NCBI RefSeq assembly: GCF_000004195.4
Contig: NC_030684.2
Location: 105,415,929-105,479,928, forward strand
Direction of reading: 5' to 3'
DNA from: Xenopus tropicalis
Taxonomy: Eukaryota; Chordata; Amphibia; Anura; Pipidae
Length of the DNA: 64,000 bases
Both the position numbers and the translations under genes were made by a program. The notes below the pieces were generated by a model. It worked only from the letters and a program-made list of their open reading frames with translations, made no database searches and was not told the DNA's origin. Positions 1-10,015 of the stretch are shown in pieces. The stretch's first letter is position 1. Each line of letters starts with the position of its first letter.

Positions 1-30
1 CACACTGAAAAATGCATATGTTGTATTTAC

Positions 31-300
31 AGGTATGTGACCTGTTATCCAGAATGCTCAGGACCTGGAGATTTCCAGATAAGGGGTATTTCTGTAATTT
101 GAATCTCCATACCTTAAGTCTACTAAAAAATAATTTAAACATTAATTAAATCCAGCAGGACTGTTTTGCCTCTAAAAAGGATTAATTACATAAATTATTT
201 TAGATCAAGTACAAGATACTGTTTTATTATTTTCTAATAATGGAGCCTATGGAAGATGGCCTAACAGATCCCATAAATGTATATTATTTTCTTTTTTAAC
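31..300 (+). repeat. Palindromic frog MITE, truncated copy
   Basis: One end reads ACAGGTATGTGACCTGTTAT and is followed by the internal run seen in other copies here (TCCAGAATGCTCAGGACCTGG, a poly-T/ATTAAA stretch, TACTGTTTTATTATT). Related copies lie near 7.6, 9.4, 22.96, 23.1, 28.6, 51.9 and 62.2 kb. The far terminal inverted repeat is missing, so this copy is truncated. Superfamily not determined. Confidence 0.75.
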
Positions 301-2524
301 CAAAAACAGAATCAGTAAAAAATGGACAATTATTTGTTTAAAGGAATACTATCATGGGAAAACATGAGACAAGTGCTTTGATAAACTTCAGTCACACTTT
401 ACTGCTGCGCTGCAAGTTGGAGTGGTATCACCCCCCTCTCAACAGAACAATGGGAAGGGAGCAAGATAGCAGCTCCCAGTAGATATCAGAATAGCACTCA
501 ATAAAAAGAAATCCAAGTCTGGCTTGGGACTCCTCCAGTTACATGGGAGTAGGAGAAGCAATAGGTTATCTGAAAGCAGTTCTAATGTGTAGCGCTGGCT
601 CCTTCTAAAGCTTAGGCTCAGGCACAATGCACTGAGATGGCTGCCTACACACCAATATTACAGCTAAAAAAAATACATTTGTTGGTTCAAGAAACATTTT
701 TTAAATAGTAGGGTAAATTATTTGCTATGTAAACAGTGTAATTTAGAAATGAAAAATACACCATAAAAATCGTGACAGAATCCCAAATCCCTAATATGAC
801 ACTGTATGAATTAATTTCTGTATAACAGGTTGTTTTTTCCTGATAATGGATTCCATATCTGCATAAAGTTGTCCTAAAACCAGGGCAGACATAAAATATA
901 TCGTTAAGAAAAAGGAAATAAGAATGATCGCTCAGCTGCAATGCAACCTCTGTACATGAGCCTCAATACAAGCTGCTCATTTACGAATGGAAATATGTTG
1001 AGAATTCTTAGGCATCTGCAGAAAAAATCAAATCATCTCATTACATCCAGGAAGGAAGGCAGCTTGCCCTCATCTGATTAAATATTGCCTGAACATTACA
1101 GAGTTAATAGCACCAAGAAAATGTTCAGAACAATATAATGTGTGATGGTGCTTTGGTCCTGCTGTTAATCTCAAGAAAATAAATTGAGCAAGTTACATTA
1201 AATATCATACCTGTTCATTGCACCTCTGCCCACGTCACCTCTGGTTCAGGCTTCCTTAGGGGTAGGGTACCGTGGGTGCCAAACAGGCTCTTTGGTTAAA
1301 AGGTTATACGCTAACTGAATCGCTGCTTAAAGACATGCAAATGATAATGATTCTCTGCCTAGTAGCTGCATGGCCTATTCAAGCACAAATGCTAATAACA
1401 ATCATGTAGCCATATAGCGTCTGTGCTGAAAAGGGCAGATAAACTGACAAGCGCTTGTCATCAGCAGCAGTCACAACAACTGCCCCAACATGACTTAAAC
1501 ATGATGAGCTGTATGTTGTACATCCTAAGCAGCCACTAGATATTATGGAAAACACAATACTGGATATCTGATGGTCTCGATAGTGTGTATTTAGGCTAGA
1601 AGTGGCATGAACAATATCACATTAATTATTATGATGCTCCTTTTCATGTTTCATGATTGCAGGCTTGAATATCATTGCAGTATTGATGTCTGCCAAAATA
1701 CTGTATATGTCCTCCTGTACTTTATGCAGTTGTTTCCAAAATGTGTGTCTGGATTTTTAGGCGGGGTTCCAAACAATTATAGATATTCTATAACTTTGGT
1801 ATGAGCCATAGGTAAATAAATGTAAAGCAACTGGACTTGTTAAGTAATTATTGGACTTGTTAAGTAATCATTGAATTATACAGGATGAGCACTTAAAAGT
1901 TTAGTCGTGACCTTTATCTTTGCTAAATCCACCAGTTTCAATGCATTTTTACTGCTGTCAATTAGAATTGTACAAACAACATGGTTCCTTGCTATATTAA
2001 TACTCAATTTAGGCATACATTTGCCCTAACAAGGGATTGTTTGGACACTTTCTAGAATTTCTGAGCATTGAATCTGTCTGTTTAGCCAGCCGTGACCCAG
2101 TCTCCACTGGGACCTATTGTATCTTTAGCCCATACTCATTTTAAATAGACAAATCAATGAGAGGCTGCTGTCTTATAGTAAAACCATACTTTGTGATGTA
2201 TTTTTGCTAAAATTAGGGCATCAGGTTCTACCACCTCATATGTTACACTATAGTGAAACATGTTTCTTTCCTTTGCATGGAGAGAAAAAACACTGATTCC
2301 TCAACCCATTTTTTGAAAACCTGAAAAATGGAAATGCCTAGAAAGATATAACAAAGTTGTTTGGACAAAGCTGAATCTACTTTGATCTACTGCTTACTCT
2401 AAATCTAGACCTTTTGAGTCCATACCAAAGACAGGCTTTATTGATTTACTGCTGATGCTATAAGCCATCTTATTTTTGTATTTGTAACCAGTATGCCATT
2501 TTCCGCAAGAGTAGAACTTTCTCT
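301..2524. other. Apparently unique noncoding DNA
   Basis: AT-rich sequence with no convincing exon or RNA gene. The only local structure noticed is a 20-bp tandem duplication (GGACTTGTTAAGTAAT-type) at about 1832-1870. Short open frames show no protein-like composition. Confidence 0.5.
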
Positions 2525-3365
2525 TGTGTATGTGTAGGGGTTTACCAAAAATGGGCCCTTAGGACAGAAACCCCTAGGACAGGCCACAGGGTGGTGCTGG
2601 GTAACAGGGACACTGGGATGACTGGGTTGTCAATAGTTAACAGGGAGTATACCTGTAGTTCGGGTTATGGCCACAGGGTGGTGCATAGGCCCATATAAGG
2701 GATAGCAGCCATGTGCTGTTAGGCAGACATTTTGGGGACTGCTCCAGGCAGGAGTACCCCAGGTACAGCTTAGTTAGAAGTTTGGTAATAGATTGCTCTA
2801 GGAGTAATATGTAGTACACCATAGGTTAGAATGGGCAGACCTGACCCCTCCAGGAGTGGTAGTGAGGTTATGACCTCCCAGCGTTACATCTGCTGGAGTG
2901 CAGGGCCACAAGTGGCTAGGGAAGGTGTACCAAGACACCACTAGTCCAGGATCTCAGATTTGAGGATGCTTCGTGTGAGTACCGGTGTGGGTCCCTGTGG
3001 TGATGCTTCTAGCGTGAGTACCGGGGAGGGCTCCAAGAGGGGGTGCCTCCTGACGCGAGTACCGGGAAGGTCACCTAGAGGGGAGCATGTGGCGGGAGTA
3101 CCGTGAAGTAGTCCAACAGAAAAAGAGTATCAATGAGTAGTAAGGAGAAAGCCCTGCATGCTGTATAAATATGTTTGCCACTCCTGGAGAGGACCCTGCC
3201 TAAATAAACCGTGCATCTATTTCACATACAATATTGTGTCTGCGTATCTGAGTATCTGCCAAGCCCGGAAGGACCACTACCAGCTGGTAAGGAATAACTC
3301 CAAGAGGGAGTGTATTACACCAGGAGTACGTGGGTCCCCCGAGGGGCATAACAAATCTATTAAGT
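2525..3365 (+). mobile_element. Probable solo LTR or LTR fragment
   Basis: This stretch is richer in G and C than its flanks and has LTR-like architecture on the plus strand: a TATA-like GTATAAATATG at about 3160 followed some 40 bp later by an AATAAA signal (about 3203). No gag, pol or primer-binding site is visible, and I could not fix exact ends or a TSD. It may be a solo LTR of a retrotransposon; boundaries are approximate and the superfamily is unknown. What else it could be: an unrelated interspersed repeat. Confidence 0.4.
2975..3110 (+). repeat. Degenerate 39-41 bp tandem repeat, about 4 units
   Basis: The motif G(T/C/G)GAGTACCG recurs at 2975, 3014, 3055 and 3094, giving a period of 39-41 bp. 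It sits inside the probable LTR, in the part upstream of the TATA-like box, where enhancer-like repeats are common in LTRs; that role is inference. Confidence 0.75.
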
Positions 3366-3479
3366 TCCCAGGGGGTGGATTATAGTTCCACAACACCATC
3401 CCTGGGTGGAGGCACGCCATTTAGGGGAGAATCCCAGCAGGTAGTGCCACACGAGCATTTAACAAGTGGGCTACATATG

Positions 3480-4408
3480 TATTTGATTATTGTTTCTGTA
3501 AATGCTGCTGGGCTGTAAACAAAGCAAGTGGAAGCAATTGGTTGTTTTTCTCCACAACCAACTGTGGACAATGTTTGAATTTACAGCTGCATTCTGATTG
3601 GCTCAGAAAACCAAATCTGTAAAGGTCAAGGTCAAATCTGTGTCAGCTAAACCTCAGCCACCCAGCTGCCAGGCTTCTTGGAACACTCAAATGTAAAATT
3701 AGTTACTACCATCATTTCTACATGTATATAATTGCAGTATAGTGTGTGTGCTCATTCATGTAATAAGCGCTTACATTTAGGCAGTAATGAGGTGCATAAA
3801 GAAATACACTTTAATAAAGTGGAACAGAAATGATTAGCGGTGTACGCTCATCTCTGGTGATTTTCCGTCAAGAACTAGTTCCCTGTGTCTTCCGATAACA
3901 AAACATTAAAAAGCAATTTCCAAGAAGGAGCTTTACTGCCTAAACAAAAATAACAACAGAGAAATAATAACAGAAAAATAAAACAGAGACTTCATTTTGC
4001 AATGTGCTGTGACTATCCAATCCTACATAGGCACTTAAAGGTTAATCTGTAGGTTGGTGCTCAGTGGTATAAATATCCTAGGCCAGGCCCCCATCTACCC
4101 CTGTACCCAGCTGCCCACTTCCCCCATTCCCCACCAGCTCGCACCGCCTACTCACTTTAAGCCAGGGTTGAACTGGGCTGCCCAGGGCTCAGCGTGGCCC
4201 CCCACTCCAGTCATGGACCTTCCCCCTACCTAGGTGCGAACCTCACCTCTTGGCCCCTGTGTTGCTCTTGTGGCTGTGATTGGGGATGGGGAGGAATGCC
4301 TGGGGCAGGGATATCATGGAGTGGGACTGGGTCAGCACTGCTTTTAGATAAGAATTGATTGGGGTGCAGGGGATACAAGTGGGCAGGTGGCTGGGAACTA
4401 TAGTTTCT
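3480..4408. other. No gene seen
   Basis: Mixed unique and low-copy sequence. The last 300 bp become GC-rich and lead into the hAT-type MITE at 4417. No exon, RNA gene or clear repeat boundary was recognised. Confidence 0.4.
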
Positions 4409-4416
4409 ACAGCTAA

Positions 4417-4641
4417 TAGGCCCCAATTTGTGGCAAGGCCACAAAGGCCTGGGCCTAGGGTGGCATACTGCCCAGCTGCATCTAAATTGGGTCCACGGCA
4501 CTGGGGAAGTGCAGGATACCGATCCCCAGTGCTCCATACCCAACAATGGAAACTTTTGCATGCATGCACAAGTAGGGGAGGGGGTGGAGTGATGCGCCGA
4601 GACAGGGGCCTAGGGGCACCCGATATGCAAATCCAGGCCTG
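4417..4641 (-). mobile_element. hAT-type MITE, 225 bp
   Basis: Flanked by 8-bp direct repeats ACAGCTAA (4409-4416) and ACAGCTAT (4642-4649), a 7/8 match. The left end TAGGCCCCAATTTGTGGC and right end AAATCCAGGCCTG match, in inverse orientation, the ends of the element at 56495-56808 (both contain GGCCTTTGTGGCC next to CCTAGGCC). An 8-bp TSD is typical of hAT elements (also of P elements). No coding capacity. Confidence 0.75.
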
Positions 4642-4938
4642 ACAGCTATAGAGGAAGCAGCCGCCATGGTCTGGGTCCCCTTGTCCTTTATAGTTACATC
4701 ACTGTTGGTGCTCCACTATCCAATTTCTCTTGGGTTTTTTTGTCACTTATGCCTATTTTGGGACAAGAGGATGATACTTTTGAAATTTGAAGTGAAGTGA
4801 TGCACCACAGACTGCACGGTGTTGGAGAAACCTGTACTTACTGCATACCCTTAGAGGCATCATTTTACACATTCTAAGTGTTGTTAAAGGTAAAACACAG
4901 CTATGATAAATATCGCATGAACTCTGCTCATATACAGA

Positions 4939-5310
4939 ATTATTATAGTTAAGTGGCAAATACTGCCTAGGACAAATAGTACAGTCTGAAAAACAAGTAG
5001 TTAGATAGTACGAGGCAAGTGAGGGGGCATATATCAAAAGTTATATGGTCATGTTTAATTATGCCATAGTTTTGGCCAGTGGCATTTCTAGGGATATTTC
5101 CACCTGAGGTGGCGTTCCTGATGCTGCACCCCCCTGCTCTGGGGTTGGGGGGGCATTACTAGTGCAGAGAGAGCAATTGATCCAAATTTCTGATTTATAA
5201 AATGGAAATTCAGCTCTTAAAGTTACCAGGAGTGGGCTTTTACTGCTCCCACTAACTCGCAGGGCACTGCCGCCTGAGGCGAATTTCTCAACTTGCCTCA
5301 TGGCAGCATG
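4939..5310. repeat. Interspersed repeat with paralogue at 7.87 kb
   Basis: Positions 4939-5064 closely match 7866-7990 in the same orientation, sharing GCAAGTGAGGGGGCATATAT and TGGTCATGTTTAATTA. At 4.9 kb about 150 bp of extra GC-rich sequence (about 5080-5220) precedes the next shared block (CAGGAGTGGGCTT), as if a small element had inserted here or been lost at 7.9 kb. Confidence 0.6.
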
Positions 5311-5339
5311 GGTAATCTTCTTTGCACAGATCAATAAAC

Positions 5340-7600
5340 TTATCTCAAATTCCCTCTAATCTGACTGTATTAAGGAAAGATCAAATGGGTTCACCTCACT
5401 TGAGATATTGGGCCTGAGAGATAAAGAGATACTGGCATACAGAAATTAAACCTTATTTTATATCTATCATAACATTGTCTTTGCATGCTATTTATGATTT
5501 TGCTTTAAAAGTATTTGCCCGATGCTTTTAAATTCCCTATCTGATCCTCCATGTTCCCCTATGAGGGGGCTGCCATATTTGTGCAGCAGTAGGCCGTTAC
5601 ATTTTGAAAAACTGAATATTCGAGTTAGTGAGAAAAAATAAATCAAATATCAAGTTTTTTTAAAATTAGAATGCCTATTTCCCTTTGATTTCAGTGAAAT
5701 CTTGTTTGGAGCTGGAGAAATGAAACTACTAATTGCTACAAATTCCTTATATCATACATTTTGAAAATCAGGATTTAAGGATGATGAAAATTCAAATTGT
5801 ACAAAAAATGATCAACAAATCGTTCATAAATAGAGATTTATGTCTCTTTATTTCAAATAACTTTTTTCTTCTTCTGTGGTGTTGAGAAAGAATTAACCAA
5901 CCAAATCCTCCCTTGCAGTATTTTTCACCTACTCCCAGAGATGTTTCTGTTCTTGTGACATACAGTAGACAACCTGTAATTGTATTTCTTAATTAAGAGT
6001 AAGAGAATATAATATTAATTCTACCTATGGTAACTGCTCAGCAACTTCAGCTGGGTATAACTCTCTATGTAAGAATTCCTGTTAATAAGCATATCTAATA
6101 AGTATCCAAATGCTCAATTCTGAACTAATCTGTCCCTAAAAAAATTGTTCTTTTTTTTATACATGTTGAAGTCGCTGGGCATTTTTTTTTTGCATTAGTT
6201 TTTTTGTTTGCATTGAAGTTAATGGGCATTTTTTTGCGTCAAAAATTTTTCAATGGTATTTCACAGTGAATACATATCTGGTGAAAAATTGTGCTTAGTG
6301 TGTCTGTCCCCTCCAAAATGGTTTGCGCCGGAAGCCTTTTGTAACACCAATGGTTTGAAGAGCGGAAAACAAAATGTATAACTAATATAAAATATAAAGG
6401 AGAAAGAGTTTAGGAAAACCAGAAACGGAAGATGAATCACAAGACAAAAAAATAGAGAAAGGGACAATGATATAGCTAGTTAGAATACAACTAAAGGGAG
6501 AGTACAAAATAGATGAGGGGAGAAAAAAATATTTGAAAAAATAAGTTAAAGTAAAAAACAGTTACTGGCGTATGTAAGGATGGCAAGGGTCGGAGTGTCC
6601 TTGGAATGAACAGACAGCAGGGTATATGTACTCGTTCATGCTCTACCAAGGGTGGCTAATACTCACAGCAAGGAGAGCACTAGAGAGGACATTGCAAAAA
6701 CTGAATATAATCATAATTCGGACCCCCTAGTAGCAAATGGCTGGACAGCAAAGCCAAAGGACACCGGATAAACAGCATCTTTCACACATATGTTGTTTGC
6801 CTCCTGGCCATGTCTGTAATGGATTTAGAAAGGAAACAATATGCTGTAGCTCATGTTAAAATAATAATAATAATAGTAACATGAACATTGCTCATTTAAA
6901 ATAATTTCTGATAGATTAACAATTTCATACTTTCTATTAATGTCTTTTTATTGATCCCTTAACCAATCAATAAAGCATTTAAAGGAAAATTGTCTCATGC
7001 GTAAAAAATCATTACCAATGTTGTTTAGGAGGGAACTGAAAGGGGTTCTTGCTGGCCCTATAAACGCAAGGATTTATCGGAAGAAAATACAATATATATA
7101 GAGCACAATGTACAATGGATATCTGTGAATAGGTCTATGGGATTAAAAATCTAGTGGTGACTGGGGTCATCAAGTTGGGTTCTCCCATACCAAATTGTGC
7201 ATTTGGGCCAATCACTTATGGTGCTTACACATGCACACATGTCTTAGAGCCTTTCCTGGCAGCCTGATCTGTGAATATGAAAGTGGGGACAGTGAGAGAA
7301 CATTAAATAAAGGATCATTTGTGAGACTCATTTCCGTTGTCTGGGGTTTGGACTGTTCTAATTACTTTTAAAAAGATCTTCAGGATTCAGCTTGTTCTCA
7401 TTGTAAGTCCAGCACCAGTTCAGGGATTGCATCTGGCTTCCTTCTGATCAGTCATTAGCCTGCAGACATAGCTGGCAAACGCTGAATTGCTGAACCACAG
7501 ATAATAAGGTATCTGCAGGCAGAACAGGCAGAGATAGGTAGATTAGACAGAGTAATAGAAAAACATAGACACATTGATAAGAGAGACAGACATACAGAAG
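5340..7600. other. Noncoding DNA with degenerate repeat traces
   Basis: No gene recognised. A poly-T-rich stretch at about 6150-6260 with CGTCAAAAATTTTTC resembles decayed TAGTGATGAGC-type MITEs elsewhere in the window. A short (ATA)n run lies at about 6860. The rest looks unique. Confidence 0.4.
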
Positions 7601-7623
7601 ATTATAGGAAGATTAGATGGAGA

Positions 7624-7860
7624 CAGACCTGTTATCCATAAAGCTCAGAATTATGGAATGACCATTTCCAATAGACTCCATGTTATTCAAATAATTACAT
7701 TTTTTAAAAATCAATGCCATTTTCTCTTTAATAATAAAACAGTAGCTGGTATTTGATCCCAACTAAGATATTATTAACCCTTTTAGGAGACAAGACAATC
7801 CCCTTGGGTTTAATTCATATTTAGCAGACTTAGTATGGACTCATATATTATTCATACTCA
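7624..7860 (-). repeat. Palindromic frog MITE fragment
   Basis: Starts at ACCTGTTATCCATAAAGCTC and runs nearly identically to the fuller copy at 9395-9600 for about 190 bp. Close similarity between the two suggests a local duplication or a shared recent subfamily. Terminal ACAGGTATGG is missing. Confidence 0.7.
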
Positions 7861-7865
7861 TATAT

Positions 7866-7990
7866 TATTATAGCTAAGTAGCAAATACTGTCTAGGACAA
7901 ATAGTTAAGTCTGAGAAACAAGTGGTTAGATGGTTTGATGCAAGTGAGGGGGCATATATCAAAAGTTATGTGGTCATGTTTAATTATCAG
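7866..7990. repeat. Second copy of the 4.94-kb repeat block
   Basis: Matches 4939-5064 across about 125 bp in direct orientation. It directly abuts a half copy of the GATTAGTCGCC MITE. Confidence 0.6.
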
Positions 7991-7995
7991 GAGTG

Positions 7996-8146
7996 GGCTT
8001 CCAGGGAAATCGCGCCGCCGCGTATGCCATCCCACCGGCGATTTACATTTTCGCCAGTGGGATGGCATTTAAGGGAGATTAGTCACCCGCGAACAGGGAG
8101 ATTTGTCACAGGCGACTAATCTCCCGTGTGCCAGATCCCTAAGCCT
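7996..8146 (+). mobile_element. Half copy of 'GGAGATTAGTCGCC' MITE
   Basis: Contains the family hallmarks: ATGCCATCCCACCGGCG, its inverted partner GTGGGATGGCAT, and the right end GGCGACTAATCTCCC followed by GTGTGCCAGATCCCT. The left third is absent. Fuller copies lie at 49.99, 52.53 and 58.08 kb. Confidence 0.75.
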
Positions 8147-8514
8147 TCACTTTAGATTATGTAGATAAGTGCTGTCCAACTTCTGCGGTGCTGAGGGACG
8201 GAATTTCTCTAGTATACATGGTGGAGGGCCGCTAATGGAAGCCAGTTTTGGCCACTCCCCTTTTTTGAACCACACCCACTTCAAACCACACCCATTTTAT
8301 CACAATGATGATAATGCAGCAAAAACCCAAATGCTTGGTCCTCTCTGCGGGGATATCAACAGTTATTCATGTACGAAAGAATTATATTATGTCATTAAGA
8401 CACACCCTTAAATCCATATGCCTCCTCCTCCCCTGTGGATAGCACAGCAACCCCCAGCAACATAGTTACACACCTTAGGGACCATTTAATGGCTGTTTCC
8501 AACTACTAACAAAC

Positions 8515-8690
8515 TGTGCCATACTATGCCTGCACTATGCTGTCTGTGTGTTCCATATCCTCCCTGCCCTATACTGCCTATGTGCCATACTTTGCCTACC
8601 CTATGCTGTCTGTGTGTGCCATACACACAGACAGCATAGACCAGGCAGTACATACAATGTCTGAGGTGTGAACAGGTGAACAATGGGGGT
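8515..8690. repeat. Degenerate 34-bp minisatellite with inverted halves
   Basis: Units of the type GTGCCATACTNTGCCTNC are followed by a short palindrome (GTCTGTGTGTGCCATACACACAGAC at about 8610-8635) after which the unit continues on the opposite strand (CAGCATAGACCAGGCAG). Same unit as the regular array at 42.98-43.34 kb. Confidence 0.6.
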
Positions 8691-8810
8691 GATTACAGCC
8701 TGAGCCTGAGGTGTGAACACTGCAGGGGGTGAACAATGCAGAAACTAAAAAGTGTGAAAAACATGTTTAAACAATACAGGGGGGATTACAGTCTGAATCT
8801 GAGGTGAGAA

Positions 8811-9018
8811 CAGGGTCGGACCCTTGCCGGCGCTCCCCCTCCCGAACGCTCCTCCCCTGACGCGTCAAATTTATGCGCTCGGGAGAGGACGTCGGGAGGG
8901 GGGCCCTGCGAGGGAGTTAGGGGGGCCCCTATGGGGGGGGGGGTTGGTTAGAGGACGTGCCTGCAGGACCCCTGGGACGGGAGCCCCGGTGGGCCTTTCA
9001 CACCCCAGTCCGACCCTG
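8811..9018. mobile_element. Nested hAT-type MITE, 208 bp
   Basis: Perfect 8-bp TSD GGTGAGAA at 8803-8810 and 9019-9026. Ends are CAGGGTCGGACCC and GTCCGACCCTG. Very GC- and CpG-rich, unlike its host element, with a G-tract at 8934-8944. It interrupts the element at 8167-9150 and is therefore younger. Confidence 0.85.
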
Positions 9019-9285
9019 GGTGAGAACCATGCAGTGGGCCAGTTACTCTCAGTACTTGTACCATTTAAAGCTTACACAAAGGAAAGCCATCAAAGCAGCC
9101 AGACAGGTGGGGGGGGCACACAAAGGAGGGCCGCCAGTTGGACAGCACTGATGTAGAGGAAAGTAAAAAATATATGACATATATGATTAAATAGCTAAGG
9201 TATAATATTATATTGTAGGTAGGTTAGACATAGACAGCTAGACTAGAGACAGACAATTGGATAGTGAATAATGTACCCCCCTATC

Positions 9286-9366
9286 ATAAAATATAAGGAT
9301 ATTATAAGTTACAGTCGATCCATGGTAACGGGATTCCAAGTTTACTTATAATATCCTCATATTTTA
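9286..9366. repeat. Short hairpin palindrome
   Basis: Arms of about 23 bp (TAAAATATAAGGATATTATA and its inverse ending CCTCATATTTTA) enclose a loop of about 30 bp. Directly upstream of a palindromic MITE; may be the remnant of another hairpin element. Confidence 0.6.
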
Positions 9367-9377
9367 CAACAGGGCGT

Positions 9378-9665
9378 ACAGGTATGGAATCCATTATCCG
9401 GAAACCTGTTATCCATAAAGCTCAGAATTATGGAATGACCATTTCCAATAGACTCCATGTTATTCAAATAATTACATTTTTTAAAAATCAATGCCAATTT
9501 CTCTATAATAATAAAACAGTAGCTGGTATTTGATCCCAACTAAGATATTATTAACCCTTTTAGGAGACAAGACAATCCATTTGGGTTTAATTCATATTTA
9601 AGTGATTTTTTAGTAGACTTAGTATGGAGATCTAAATTACGGAAAAAACCCTTATCCGGAAGGAT
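9378..9665 (-). mobile_element. Palindromic frog MITE, nearly complete
   Basis: Starts TACAGGTATGGAATCCATTA, then TCCGGAAACCTGTTATCC, and ends ATTACGGAAAAAACCCTTAT followed by TCCGGA. This is the best-preserved copy of the family also present at 31, 7624, 22955, 23131, 28585, 51903 and 62230. Confidence 0.8.
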
Positions 9666-9884
9666 AAAGAAAAATTGTTGCGCTTGTCATTTTTTGACGT
9701 GAGCGTTAAAAAATTGCAGAGTGCATAAAAAAAAAATGATGCACACAACATTTTTGACCCTCAACATTTTCAGTTTCATGAATTTTTCGCCGTTTGTTCG
9801 GTGAAGCAAATAGTTTAGCATGAAGTGCAGAGCAGAACACTCCCCCCTGCTGCAAAGAAACATGGTTTTGTGACCCTTATTGTC

Positions 9885-10015
9885 AAATGCCAGAGGGGCT
9901 GCTGCAAGATGCTGTTTGGGCCTCTGTGTATTGGAAATGCCAGGGCCTATTTGTATCCCAGTCCAGGCCTGGTGCTCCTGGACTTTCAGCAGGGAACGTT
10001 GTAAATGGGCCTGGA
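9885..10015 (+). repeat. GC-rich interspersed repeat (paralogue at 48.28 kb)
   Basis: GCCAGAGGGGCTGCTG, GTTTGGGCCTCTGTGTA and CCAGTCCAGGCCTGG are all found in reverse orientation at 48275-48430. The GGCCTGG terminus recalls the hAT-type MITEs of this window, but no TSD was found. Confidence 0.55.

Larger units (their letters stand above)
8167..9150 (+). mobile_element. hAT-like MITE carrying a minisatellite and a nested insertion
   Basis: Ends are AAGTGCTGTCCAACTT and its inverse AGTTGGACAGCACTG, flanked by ATGTAGAT (8159-8166) and ATGTAGAG (9151-9158), a 7/8 TSD, consistent with hAT. The first 350 bp match 42580-42930 and 63808-64000. Positions 8515-8690 hold degenerate units of the 34-bp repeat (GCCATACT...CTATGCTGTCTGTGTG), partly in inverted order. 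Another hAT-type MITE is inserted at 8811-9018. Noncoding; open frames here are incidental. Confidence 0.75.

Noticed and set aside
2525..3365. Complete LTR retrotransposon
   Set aside because: No second LTR, primer-binding site or pol-like frame in the following 10 kb; only a solo LTR is compatible, and even that is tentative.
4226..4667. Overlapping 61-111 codon frames on both strands
   Set aside because: High GC content lowers stop-codon frequency; part of the region is a hAT MITE with TSD, and no codon-like conservation is visible.
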